A DNA stretch of 64,000 nt from Syngnathus acus. Lineage: Eukaryota > Chordata > Actinopteri > Syngnathiformes > Syngnathidae. Where the stretch lies: assembly GCF_901709675.1 (NCBI RefSeq), contig NC_051101.1, forward strand, positions 14,717,416-14,781,415, read 5' to 3'. Below, one piece after another: positions 1-51,327 of this stretch (positions are counted from its first letter, which is position 1; each line of letters starts with the position of its first letter). Both the position numbers and the translations under genes were made by a program. A model generated the notes under the pieces. The model was not told where the DNA came from. It was given only the letters and a program-made list of their open reading frames with translations, and did not search any database.

Positions 1-333
1 TTCCCCTTGCTCTTTTACCCTCTGCTCATCGTCCATCATGCCCTAGCCTGTCCTGCCTGGCTCTTCTCTTCACTCCTACTAACAGCATTGTAATGTGACT
101 TGCTGATGTGCAAGGACAATATTGTGATGCGTAATCATAAGAATGACGATCCTCCCATTCGATTGTGGTCTAGTTTCATGATGATCAATATCCAATCCAA
201 TTTCCAGAAAGAAATATCTGCAATATTCATACAGCTCCATTGAAAGGCATTACAGACAGCTGGGGCACCAGAACCCGCTTGTCCCTATTTGAATATTGCG
301 CGAAGCCTTTTCTTTTCCTTCTTTCTTTGTTAG

Positions 334-39602
<39,269 letters not shown>

Positions 39603-42357
39603 TCCGCTCGCCAGGAAGGACTTTATAGTATCTTGCTTTTATTTTTCTGGTTGAGCTGCTCAGACATACAAAGCACATACACTTTCACCAATACTGAGCT
39701 CGCTCGCTCGCTCACTCCCTTGCCGTTTGCAGTGGCAGGCAGGTAAGAGACGGAAATGCCTCATGGCCTTCTTATACTAAGTTGGTGACAAAGAGGGGCT
39801 AGCTACACTCTGTGAGTGTTGAGACAAGAGCTTCTGGTCTCATGGTTTTGTGTCATTTAGTCACTGTGGTGCCAACTGTTCAATTCTGTTTTCATGTCCA
39901 CATCAGGACATGTTTTGTGGGAGTCCCCACGTTTTCAATTTCGTTTGAAACCTTTTTTTTTTCTCCTCCTCCTCCTCCTCCTCCACGTTGTGGGGAGATT
40001 TCTCTCTCCAAATACAATGCACTCATCTTTCTCCAGTTGTTTGGCCTGTTGAAGTTGTTGGTAGGTACCTCCATCCATAGATGGGCCTCGAGTGCAGTGG
40101 GAAAGCTTTTGCTTTGACTGTACAGTATTTTCAGACAATTTGCCTTGATGTTTATGACGTTCCATTCATGAAATGCCTCGAGTGCTGATGACTCGTTCGT
40201 CCTCATACTGTAGGGCTGATCTTTTGAGTGCGTTGGTCATATTAGTATGTACAGCTATACTGAAATGATCCAAAGTCATTTATTTCCACCATTTGTATCA
40301 CTGTGGACGAAAGCCCACCTGAGGCGGCGGCGGCGGTGGCGGCACACATCAACAGTCTCAAACAGGAACGTTTTTGTCTCATTTTTACAGGGTCTATATA
40401 GTGGCAAGCCTGTTAAGCATGTGTGCTGAGCAACCTTTCGCATTGAATGGTTCATCAACAGCCAATTGTAGGTTGAGTTAAGATGAGCGCTTTCTCTTTG
40501 CTTATTTCTTTTTCTACAACTTATCAGTACTGAGCAGTGTTTTGCGGGAAGTTGTTGTGTCTTATGGCGCACGCACGCACACTCTGTGGGCTTATGTTGT
40601 TTCTCTCTTTGCAACTTCCTAGCTTAAAGGGGTCAGGGGCCAGCTCCAGCCCCCGTGTCCTTTTATGTGTCAACTTCCATGAGCCTTGCCAAAAGCTTTG
40701 CCCTGTTTTTCTTTTTGCCAGGCAAGCCGTTCCAGTCCCAAACGCAGCACGGCCGCAGCTTAAATGGTGCTTTTCATTTGTTCACATTTCCTGCCCCACT
40801 CAGCACCTTTACCAAGCGTCTTTGTCGGACCCACCCGCATATTTGAAAAGGCTCCATGAGTCCAAGGCTTTGATCTCGTTCATTGATCAGCCGCTGCCAA
40901 CAATTGTACTACTACCAACACGAACAAAGATGTGGAGCGCCATGGGTACGTTTTCCATCCGTTTTCTTTGACCCTTTCTACGCCATCGCAGTGCCTTTAA
41001 TACTGTATACACCCACGCGTACGTTTTCATTTGACGCATTCGTCGACATACTCTGTGCTGTGTAGTAAAATGCTGAGCTTCTGCTCTGCGCGACATTCGT
41101 GTTTCAACCGCATGTTTGTTCAGAGGTGATCAGTACTTTGTACCTCTGTCATTGCTGTTATATTTTGTACATTGATACAGTTTTGATACTTGATGGAATT
41201 CTTTGGTCTTGTATGATCAATATGTAATATATTTTGCAAAGCGCATATTTCTTATGGTTGAGGACTTGCATCTGATGAAAGCAGAGGACAAATAGGTTCA
41301 GATCTTCAAACATGACCATACTCGAGTGACGTGTTTGAGAGTATAGGAATCCTGTTGTGTGTACATAGACAGATGTTTTGTAAAGATATCTATTTTTTAT
41401 TCAGACAAAGCATTTGTAACTTATTGAAAATGTGTCAAATTCACATGTAAATATCATGCAATATTACAAAATGTTTTGTATATTTTCTCCTCCCGCAGCA
41501 ATGCATAAAGCCCTAATTTATATATAAAATATAAAGTCAAGTTCATCGTTGCTGTTTTCTTGTGTCATGACTGACGTCAGGTGATGTCTGTTACTACCCT
41601 TATTGCAATCGAAGTGCGAAGAGAGAACGAAATGTTTTATTATTTAACTCCAGTTGTCCATCTGTGTGAGGTTGACATTGTGTTATACTTTCAAAATATT
41701 GCCCTGCACAAGCATTCTGCCCTTTATCACGTAAAGGTAATGGCGTCAGGTAGCCAGCAGAGGGAGCCATTGGATCTTTTTGTATTTCCAACGACAGCCT
41801 GCCGACCTGCGACGCGAACCCCATGTCCCAATAAGCGACACATTTCTCAAAACGTCTACTGTCCGTACCATCAGCTTTCTCTCTGGACAGCTTGACGGAT
41901 GAGATCAGACAGGAGTGTGATCTTTGAGAAGCGTACAACCCTTTTTGGACAAAGGCTTTTTAATATCAAATACAGTGAGTGCCGTCAAGGTTTACACTGC
42001 ACAGCCTGTTTGTCACATTTGACACTGCACACATTTTAGACTGGATTTCAGTCGAGAATAAACAGGAAAGCACAATGCAGATGTAAATTCTGTAATGTAT
42101 TGATTCTAGAATTCAACTTACCAAACGTTGTTAAATACTTCAAATGCTTAAACGCAACCTATTGCGCAAGCAAAGTCATATTTGTAAGTCACTTCATGGT
42201 ATGGCTATGTAAATAATGACAACATATGACTATGTGTCGTTTCTTACTTTTGATGAGAACTGGCATCTTTCATTTGTCATCAGAAAACACGTATCCGAGC
42301 AGACAAATGAAGTGTAAGTCCCAAAACAAACACCGCATACACCACGCCACACTACGC
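39603..42357. other. convergent 3' UTR interval between csmd3 and eomes
   Basis: No protein-coding signal stands out in this 2.75 kb stretch. It must hold the 3' UTRs of two genes that end tail to tail. On the minus strand, AATAAA occurs at 41636-41641, about 720 nt past the eomes stop. On the plus strand, AATAAA occurs at 42057-42062, and A-rich variants lie near 41506-41535. A CTC run at 39964-39983, a GGC run near 40325, and CGGTG tandem pentamers at 39263-39284, just upstream in the last csmd3 intron, are the only repeats. The two UTRs may overlap. Confidence 0.5.
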
Positions 42358-43170
42358 TTAACCTGTGTAAAACGAATAGTAAGCGGCCATCGCTTTGGAC
42401 GAGTGCGCGTCCTTGCTAAGGGAGCCGGCGGAAACACACGCCGCGTCGTCACATTTCATGTCGACGGCCGAGTCCTTGGTGCTCAAATGCTTGCTGCAAG
42501 CTGGCGCATAAGAATCGCTCTTGTCGAGCGGAAGACAAGACGGCTGTGTGTCTGCCCAGGAGCCGGCGGCACCGGTCGCCTCATTCTCCAAGTGTGGCTT
42601 CGCCTTCTCACAGTGTGCATCAGTGAGACCGGGCCTCGGCGACCAAGGCAGACTCGGAGTCATCGCTCCCCGGGGGCCCCACACGTTTGGCATGTCATGG
42701 CTGAACGGAGAGTCTGGGAAGTAGCTCAGCCCGTGGTGGTGGTGGTGGTGGTGGTGGTGGGACGCCGCCGCCGCCGCCGGCGGCACGGAAAGCGATTTCA
42801 TAGCGTAAGGGAGAAGGGAACTGGAGTAGTCGCCCTCGTACTTGTGGCCGCTCGTCCCGTGTTGCACGGGGGTAGTAACAAACCATCGCTGAGAGGCTCC
42901 GTCTTCGGCCGAGAGGAGGCCGTTGCTTTGAGGCACGGCTCGCTCGCCGCCGCCGTCGTACAATCGGCTCGGTGGAAAGTTGTTGACAAAGTGGTGGTCC
43001 CCTAAGAGGGGTTGCACGTTGTAACGGGCACCGGGGACAATCTGGTGAGCGCGAGGCGAGTCCGTCGGGGAAGGGGTGAGGCGCTCGTTGTCTGAGGCTG
43101 TATACATCCTGAAAGAAAATCAAGTGCTCATCAATATGCGGCAGAGGACAGGCAGGCAGGCGGGCGATTG

Positions 43171-43203
<33 letters not shown>

Positions 43204-45621
43204 AGCCTGCATGGGGAAAAAGAATCAAAAGATGCCAAATCATATTCTATTTTTGGATCATATTTGGCAACAGAAAATCCAAATCAATACTCACGAATCA
43301 TAATTATCTCTGAATCCTTTGGCAAAAGGGTTGTGGTCAATTTTCAGCTGTGTAATCTACAGAGAAAGTAGGACAGAATGAATGGGAGGAATGACAGTAG
43401 GTAGTCTCTCATCTTGCGGGAAACGATACATTATGCCCAAGGACTTATCCAGATCAACATTTGAAACACGCGGCTTTGTTTGTCTACGTTTCCGTGCTCA
43501 CGTCAGTGTTCTGGTAAGCAGTGACGGCTATGAATTGGGTCTCTGGAAATACGAAGGTCTGAGTCTTTGCATCAACGTCGATATCCTCCACGCCGTTCTC
43601 GGTCACCTCCACGATGTGAAGCCTGGGCTGATACTTGTGTAAGGACAGCAGGACGATCATCTGCAGACGACAACAATTATTCTTTCTCTTACTACAGTTA
43701 ACAAAATTCCGAATTGCTCGTGTCTTTATGGTGCAAAAAAAAAAGAAAGAAAATCCCAACAACAACCCAACTGCTTTTGTATTCAAATTTGAAGGCGATT
43801 TTATTTCAATGAAACATCATCATTTTAAAAGGCAACGTTTTTCAGGATACGGCGTTGTGCAAGAGCTCAGTTATTTGGATGTCTTGTTTTATGTGTGTAA
43901 AAGCCGCGAGTTATTCTTATTCTACTTCAATGTGACTGGAACGAATTGAGGATCATGCGATGAGGTCATCGACTGCATTTGACGTGATGCAGGCATACGT
44001 TTTCAAATGGCAAAACGGACACATATACATTTATATATGTGGCTATTCATACACATAAATACTGTTCGAGGCAATTTATTCGAAAGTGAATTTGATTTGT
44101 TGTTGTTGTTCCGGACGTTAGACGAGGTTACTATGGTGACGGGTGATTGAGCATGAAGGACGCCCCGGAAGGGTAGGCAGGGGGCGGGCGGGATAGATAC
44201 TACTTTTTGACCTTGTCCGAGCACATGGCCACGCTGTGTTCAAGTGGATTTGCTTTCATACTTGGACGCTTCCTTTTTGGAACATTGTCTGATGCTAGTG
44301 ATCTGCCTTCTTGCCACGTCTTTGGACCGAGTGAACTGAAACGACAACGAGCTGTCAAACTAAACGACGCGCAAGGTGCAGCGCGAGGGAGGCGGTCGTG
44401 GACAGGACTCAACAAGCCAAGGTGGTCCAAAGTGAAAGAAAAGAAAAGAAAAGAAAAGAAAAGAAAAGAAAAGGAGAAAAGGCTGGACCGTGAGTACACC
44501 GAAACCATAACGGAAATGCATTGAGTGAAAAAAACTCAAGTTGACCGCACCAACAAATGGTTTCATTTCGAGAAATGTTGCCACTCTAAATACAAACGGC
44601 TCATTGCTGCGACCTTGCTATTTTCCCCCGAATCTATTTCTATTCTCTATTTGCTTGATTTAATGACAAAAGTGAATCTAGTTCCAAAATAATCTCTCTT
44701 TGACATATTTGCATAGTGACTTACCTGCGATATGCTTTGAGTTGATCCTTTGTTGTTGGTGAGTTTCAATTTGCTGAAGGAGGTTTCCTGTCTCATCCAG
44801 TGGGCCCCAGTGTTGGGAGATTCTGGGTGCATGTACAATTTGTTCCCTGTGAAATGATCGGATCCGACGTTACGTCTCCAATGATGGTATTTGTGGCGTG
44901 GGAGCGAGCAGTACCTTGGCTGCTGCTGTCCGCTTTGCCACAGGTGACCCACTTGCCGCCTTGAAATCTCCAGTGGTTTGGATCGGCCAGTGCCACCTCC
45001 ACAAATACGTTGTAGTGCGCCGTCAGGCTTAGACCCGCCATGTTAAAGCTCAGAAACGGGAACATTCGCCTGCCAAAAAAAAGTATTTTCAAGCTTTCTG
45101 CACAGTTTATGAACCAGAACCGGAATCTATTTCAATACATTTCTACATGCGTCCTCTGACCTGCCCTGCTTGGTGATGATCATTTCGGTCTGGTGTCGGT
45201 GAAACTTGAGCCACAGAGGCTGCTTGCACAGATAGACGTGGGCCCTGGCGCCCGCCCCGTCCAGAGCCGGGCCCGAACCGCTATACGGCGGGTAGAGGCT
45301 CTGGCCCATCTGGTAGGTCGAGCTGAAGTGACTGCGCAGAGCCGCGCTCGGGGGGTATCCCAAGTGGAGAGATGTCGGGTATCTGGCTGTGCCGGACGGG
45401 GCGGCGTAGATGCTCCCGCCGGGGCTGTACGTAATGAAGGAGCGAGTCGTGGTGGAATCTGTGCTGGCTTTGGGCGGACCGCAGTAGCGTTGCGGGCCAA
45501 AGCCGGCCTCCGCGTACCCGCTGCCGGAGGCCGCCGCCGCCGTCTCTTTGCCTCCTGAAAGCGGAGACTTGCGCCTCTCTTCCACCGAGCCTTTGGAGGA
45601 AAATGACTCTGTCTTGAGCAT
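42358..45621 (-). CDS. eomes: Eomesodermin (T-box transcription factor, Tbr2)
   Basis: Eomes is a nuclear T-box activator of endoderm/mesoderm specification, cortical neurogenesis and cytotoxic lymphocytes. Six coding exons (minus strand, 5' to 3'): 45161-45621, 44915-45069, 44725-44846, 43502-43660, 43295-43356 and 42358-43108; total 569 residues. The T-box runs from [20 protein letters not shown] through [19 protein letters not shown] to [16 protein letters not shown]. After it come [19 protein letters not shown] and a final YYSFYTG, which identify Eomes rather than Tbr1 or T-bet. The start is the first ATG after an in-frame TAA 24 nt upstream. The N-terminal region before the T-box is about 128 residues, clearly shorter than in mammals. 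The C-terminal region contains a run of nine His and five Ala. Whether this is teleost eomesa or eomesb is not resolved. Confidence 0.95.
42733..42759. repeat. GTG repeat encoding a nine-His tract in Eomes
   Basis: Nine GTG units on the plus strand read as nine CAC codons in the eomes C-terminal region on the minus strand, followed after one Ser by a short Ala run. Confidence 0.93.
43173..43203. repeat. AAAAC repeat
   Basis: Six AAAAC units in eomes intron 5. Confidence 0.8.
44437..44478. repeat. AAAAG repeat
   Basis: About eight AAAAG units in eomes intron 3. Confidence 0.85.
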
Positions 45622-45684
45622 GTTGAATCGCCTCCCTGATTACCAGACGGAACTATTAGGGGGCTTCTTCTTCAGCAGTTTGAC
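45622..45684 (-). other. eomes: eomes 5' UTR part of the first coding exon
   Basis: Reading on the minus strand, a strong splice acceptor (a T-rich tract followed by TAG) ends at 45685, so the ATG-bearing exon probably starts at 45684 and is not the first exon of the gene. The 63 nt between acceptor and ATG contain an in-frame TAA, so they are untranslated. The upstream noncoding exon and the promoter lie at higher coordinates and I could not place them. Confidence 0.5.
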
Positions 45685-47244
45685 CTAAAAGAGAAAAACA
45701 AAAAGGTGGGGTCTGTCTCTTTCATCAAAATGAAATTGAATGAAATCGATCCATTGGAATATGAGCTACGATACTATATGGTATCAAATGATGCGAGTGA
45801 CTCAATCCATTTGTTGCATTTTTCTTCCAGTTTGTATGAAGTCACCAGCGCATCGCTGCCTTTTTCCCAGACACATCATGAAAACCTGTTTGGGTGAAGA
45901 ACTGTGCTAAGGATTTGTGCAAATTCCGTCCAACAATTACTCTCACAACTTGTGCGACGATACACTATAAAAGAATATGTTTATAAAGCCAACAATTTCT
46001 TCTGGATGTTTTCTTGTTTCCTCCCTCTTAACCTTTTTTTTTTCTTTTTTTGATCACGTACCCCCCTCAGAAATATTTTTTCCAGCCAGGTACCTCCTAA
46101 CCAGCACAAAGCCTTTTACAATGAAAAAAAAGACTACATAGTGAGTTGTGTGTTTTTTTGGGACTCCGTTTGTAGTGAGTGGGATCTGTGGAACTATTTG
46201 AAAATGAAAAATGTTCAAAAAGAAGAAGACAATAAGAATAATAATGATATCATTATTCTAAAAATGTGTCATTATGATAATAAAGATTTGTACACATGTA
46301 ACATTAAAGTGTCCTCTTTGGGATGGTTGTTCTCGTTTCAAATACAATTAAATTCATTTGAAATAAAAGCAGAAATTTGTAAAAAAAAATCTGTTCAGTC
46401 ATTAAAAAGAAGACTTGACAACAATATCTTGCAAGTGTCCACAATTACAATATGGCACTGCTGCACTCAACTAAAACTGAGCGTTTTCAATTCTGAAGAC
46501 ACCGACTGGGCTTGTGATTCACTAAAGGCTTTTGTTCTTCTTTTTGGCAGGGAGGAAATTGCTGCGATCAAGCTCTTTTTTTTGTTTGTTTGGGTGCTAC
46601 TTTTCAAATATATTTTCAAATCTCACGTAGCCCTTGAAGTACCTTCACGTACCCCTATTGGAGAGCCCCTGCTGGAATTGTGTGCTGCCGCCGCAAATCC
46701 CCAAATTATTCATTCAATTAATGATTTTTGATTCGTTCATTTTCTGATGCCATTCTAGGTGGCTCCCAAGGGGATTGCCTGATGTGAAAAAGGAAAATAG
46801 GCAATTATTTTTCCGTTTGAAGAAACCTGTGATGTTTCATCGACCAGACAGCCGTACCGTACGTGGAAGAAAACCTACATCGATCGGTCTGTCTTGTCAA
46901 ATATTTTTAAACAAACAAACAAACAAACATCAAGTTTTGCAAAGAGAAAACTAAAAATGTAAGTTATATTCCACGTGTTTTGAAATGATGAAATTGATGA
47001 CCAATGTGTGAAATAATATCAATCGATACAAAAGTAAAATAAGGAAACTTACCTAGAGGTGTTTTCCACCTGTCCTGTTAGCACATCAGCAAATGAGAAT
47101 AAATGCTATTAAATAGAATGGTTAAATAGAGTTCACGGTCTTTGACATTAAATTGTGTTGGACGGGATCAGCGGCTCTGTCATTGTGGTCCCGGCTCCCA
47201 TGGAAGCAGCCCATTATCAGCGCTTCTGTGGGGAGGGGAGGGGC

Positions 47245-47345
47245 GAGGAGAGGAGAGGAGAGGAGAGGAGAGGAGAGGAGAGGAGAGGAGAGGAGAGGAG
47301 AGGAGAGGAGAGGAGAGGAGAGGAGAGGAGAGGAGAGGAGAGGAG
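47245..47345. repeat. GGAGA minisatellite
   Basis: About twenty near-perfect GGAGA units, 101 bp of pure purine on one strand, about 1.6 kb upstream of the eomes start. Long purine mirror tracts can form triplex DNA; no function is shown. Confidence 0.93.
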
Positions 47346-48682
47346 AATCAGCATCACATTGAGGCTCGCTCGGTCGCTACTACTACTTCTCATCCATTCT
47401 TATCAGAGACATTAATGAGACTTTCACTATGTTTTAAGATGTCATTTAATAGGGAATTTTGCTCTTTTACAATACTTTTTCAATTAAATGTATTCAATTG
47501 ATGTCATGTATCAATTAAGAAAAACACAACATTTTCTTTTAGTGATACACGTACCATCAACAAGAGTAACTGAATGCAAAAACGGGGTCATTTTTTTAAT
47601 TGAGAAGATGTCATAACCAACTCCTGGAAAAGTACAACTAAATCCTAATACAATTTGCCTGGCAAAATGATGCTTTACTCTTCATAGTAGAATGTTGATG
47701 GTACGGCTAAATAAAATACATCTGGGACATAGTGTAAATAAGTAAGAAGACCGAAAGAAAATCACTTGTGTTGACATTATAGTAGTGTGTGGGTCATGTT
47801 TGGGCAGCTTTAAAGTCAAAGCTACGCCGAATTTGAAAGTCAAATCAAAATGGCCGCCCTCCCAACCAGGGCTGCTTTTTTTTTGGAGAATGTGTTTAGA
47901 GGGCACCACAAAATAAAAAAATCCCACAATTAACTAATATAATATTGATAATTTTTGCCAAGCCTGATGTGGGTGCAAAATTTGAAGTTTTTTTTTTTTT
48001 TTCTTCGGTTTAAATCCTCAAATATAGCGTTGTTTCCTTCTTCACTGGGCAAAAACTCTCACTGGTATGTGATCTGTTTGGTGTCTTTTCTCATCGGCAG
48101 GCAAGTCCATCAGCGTACTGTACACCCCCCCCCACCCCCGCCCCTTCCCCCATATAGGAAAATTTGCTGACTGTGGTATCACATTGTGATTAACATTTGA
48201 ACAATAAACCCCTGACATTCCACAGACAGCAAAGAGAAGCAAACTCCAGTGACATGGCCTAAGCTTCATTAGATTCATTGATAGATTTATTGTTTTCCAC
48301 AGTTGTAATCACTTCCCCTGAGGTAATTTGTGAGATGTTTACGGTTCAGATGTATTGTATTAGCCTTGAAGTTAATTAATCTGCTTTGCGTAGAAGTTCT
48401 GGAATTGCCGTCTGAATTGATAAGTGCTTGAAAGTCTCATTGAACTCAAATCGGTTCTTGTTGCGACAAAAGATCAAACCTCAAAAGGTCAATTCCAATT
48501 TTTTTTTACCTAATCAAACGCTGAATTTTCATTTCTCGTCACTAGAATGCAAATACATCCAATTTGTTTTCAAATATGTAACAGCTGTCTTTGACAACGT
48601 GAAAGTCTACTATGAGGGTTGTAGTTTACAGCTGCATTCTGAGAACTTTGTTTTTGGTTACCTTGCTGCACTCCTAAAACTG

Positions 48683-48960
48683 TCAAAATATAACGAATAT
48701 GCATACTGCAACTGAAGTTCTGTGCCGTACAATTCCCAGGCAGGTCCGGTCCTGGTATTTTTCTGTGAGCGAGTTGAGGATGGTTGTCTCTATCATGTTG
48801 AGTTTCAGCAGGTGCAGGTGTGCCATGACATAGGAGATACTGGCATATTCCTCCCTCGAGATACTGGCATATTCCTTCCTCCCACTTACGCTGCCCACAA
48901 TGCGGCAGACGAGTCCAATTGTCGACTTCCATCATTTTAGTCCTACTGCGGTCATGCGGG
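48683..48960 (-). pseudogene. possible decayed transposase fragment
   Basis: The minus strand reads EYASISYVMAHLHLLKLNMI and ETTILNSLTEKYQDRTC in a short open frame, with a further open stretch upstream in another frame. The pattern of Y-x-S-I-S-x-V followed by a leucine-rich helix resembles the C-terminal part of hAT/ZBED transposases, but I cannot confirm it. A 22-bp block (GATACTGGCATATTCC) is duplicated at 48836 and 48860. Confidence 0.3.
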
Positions 48961-49029
48961 TCATATTGCCAGAGGACAGACGTGGCGCGGAATGGCAATG
49001 CTGGAGAATGACACAGGCAGCTCGTATTC

Positions 49030-49320
49030 AAAGGTAAAGGTAAAGACAGGTAAAGACCCAATGATTGTCACACACACATCTGGGTGTGGTGAAATTTGTC
49101 TCTGCATTTAACCCATTCCCGAAGGGAGCAGTGAGCAGCAGCGGTGCCGCCGCGCCCGGGAATCATTTGGTGATCTAACCCCCCAATTCCAACCCTTAAT
49201 GCTGAGTGCCAAGCAGGGAGGCAATGGGTCCCATTTTTATAGTCTTTGGTATGACCCGGCCGGCCGGGGTTTGAACCCACAACCTTCCAGTCTCAGGGCG
49301 GACACTCTACCACTACACTC
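49030..49320 (-). mobile_element. tRNA-derived SINE, minus orientation
   Basis: Reverse-orientation copy of the SINE at 13141-13412. On the minus strand the A box lies near 49312 and the B box (GGGTTTGAACC in plus sense) near 49266-49276. The shared body includes the CCCCCAATTCC and GGTGAAATTTGTC segments, and the tail has AAAGGTAAAGGTAAAG. It is slightly longer than the first copy because of an insertion near 49230. Confidence 0.85.
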
Positions 49321-50584
49321 TACTTCGTTTGCCACTGTTGATGGAAAGAATTGCTTTAGCGAGGTCATAAGTCACTTCCTTCTTTCCACCCGTGTTAAAT
49401 GACTGTGACTGTGGGCTGCGTTAGCTTGGAGGTAGCCATTAAACAAATTTGTCACGTTGCCATATACCAACGGCATCCGAGGAAAGGCCAAACCAAATCC
49501 ACATTGTAGATGCGGACTTTCTTTTCGGAACCAACTTTCTTTGGCGGTGGCCTTCGCCGTGGCTTACCGCGGGAGTCGGAGTGTCACGTGCGGCGTACTG
49601 CCATACGTGGCAAGCAGCTCCGAGCCGCCATCAAGCTAAAGCGTAGAGAATGGGAACCAGCTTTCGGCTTTATCAAACCGTCAACAAATTCAAGTCCTCA
49701 ACGATTTAATAGTCAGATTCGTTCAATTAGGCCCTGAAATGATTGAGAGTTAAGTCAGAGACGTAAGTCGTCATCCAAAAATAGTATTCAAGTGAAGCAC
49801 GCATATAAAGAAGACACAAATGGTTCTCTTGAACGGTGCTTTTGTACATTTGAAACACACAAATGTCATTGTACACAAGTATGGCCACACACAAATGCCT
49901 TATTACTGCCATGATGTTGTAAAAAAAAAAAAGAAAATCTCTTTTTATCCAGTAAATGGAAATGACGATCTTGTGCTTTTCCTTCACTCGTCGTTTTTTT
50001 TCGTCATGATGGAAAGTCTTTATGTCCATTTCTTCGGCCTTTTATTCATTTGTAGTAATTATAGAAGGGAAGGTAAAAAATGTCTTCCTCCCCTTCTTTT
50101 CTTTCCTCCCTCATACGGAGCTTTTTCTCGCTCGTGCGCCTTTAGAAGAGCTTTCAGCTCGCTGCATTCTTATTAGAGCCATATCTGAAAGGCTCCCACA
50201 GCATGTGGTGTCCGCTATACGGATGCTTTTTTGTCGGCATTAACGAGCCAAGGATAGCTTTTCAACAGGTACAAACTTTTCCTTTTGGATAATTAACTGC
50301 ACTCAGACAATCATGCGAGCAGACGCCGAGAGAGGATGAGATTTGGGAGAAAAAGCTGGGGGAAGGGAAACTTGAAAAGACAAGATGTTCTCTTTGGCTT
50401 CTATACGCAACTCCTTCCTATTCAAAATTCCCTCTTCATCCTCTTCATCAGGACGGAGCATCAAACGAGGGGCGAAAGCTGCGTCATTGTCGCATGGTCA
50501 AAGGTCTGCTGGCTTAATGAATGGGAGAAACAAGAAGAGTGCAACGCTGTGCTTTTTCACGACCGCCACAAAAGTCCTCGGATG

Positions 50585-50612
50585 CCTGCCTGCCTGCCTG
50601 CCTGCCTGCCTG
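50585..50612. repeat. short CCTG repeat
   Basis: Seven CCTG units in the intergenic region downstream of cmc1. Confidence 0.8.
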
Positions 50613-51327
50613 GTGAAGAAGACCTCCTTCACTAATGCTGCCTCATCTTGCTGAAGGGGGCAGAGGGGAAAAGTAATTTTCTTTCCTCGGCGAGCAATTC
50701 TTTTGGTGGGCTGCTGCCACTTTTTCTGCTATACTTTTATAAAGCTTCTAATGATGTGGGCCAGAGCCCTCAAGTGACAACCAATGGGGTCTTTATACCC
50801 TTCTCCTGTATTCTCCGCTTTCTAATATTTGCTTTTTCACATATGCCATGCGAGCGCCCCACGCAAGTCCTGTCGCGAGAAATTCTTTGTCAATTGGACC
50901 GTATGTTCTCTGTCGCTATAAACTAGTGCTGTCCGGCTATTTGAAATGAAATCATCAAATGAATCACATTTTAATGAGGAGTATGGAATGATTGGTCTCC
51001 TCTTTGATTGACAGTGAACTATGATTGGTTTGCTCTGCCCCATTTGCAAGCTTGTCATTCCGTTGTTCTGAACCGTCGCTCATCATCGTGGCATTCTTCT
51101 TCTCGGTTCCTCTTGTCGTCGTCTTCTCCCTTCGACCGCGAACATGCGCTGCCGCCCCTACTAGTCATTTCAACTTACTTTCGCTTTGAACAATAACATA
51201 AGAATAAATCTGAACATTTTGAGAAATTTAATTACAAGACAATCAAATCTCAGTAGTTATGTTTTTTCTATGTAAGTTGGAAACGTGGTGGTGGTGGTGG
51301 GGGTTAGGGGCAAACGTGTCGTCACGG

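Larger units (their letters stand above)
45685..51327. other. intergenic region upstream of eomes and downstream of cmc1
   Basis: This 5.6 kb holds no gene I can recognise. It contains a possible transposon relic near 46050-46690, a GGAGA minisatellite (47245-47345), a short transposase-like ORF relic (48683-48960, minus), an antisense SINE (49030-49320), and short CCTG and T-rich runs. eomes enhancers and its upstream exon are expected here. The minus-strand polyadenylation variant ATTAAA at 51228-51233 lies about 95 nt past the cmc1 stop and is a candidate cmc1 3' end. Confidence 0.5.

Noticed and set aside
42226-43005. 259-codon plus-strand open frame
   Set aside because: It is antisense to the last eomes exon, whose minus-strand reading clearly matches Eomes.
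46141-46731. 196-codon plus-strand open frame as a gene
   Set aside because: AT-rich low-complexity composition, no family resemblance, and bounded by repeat-like motifs.
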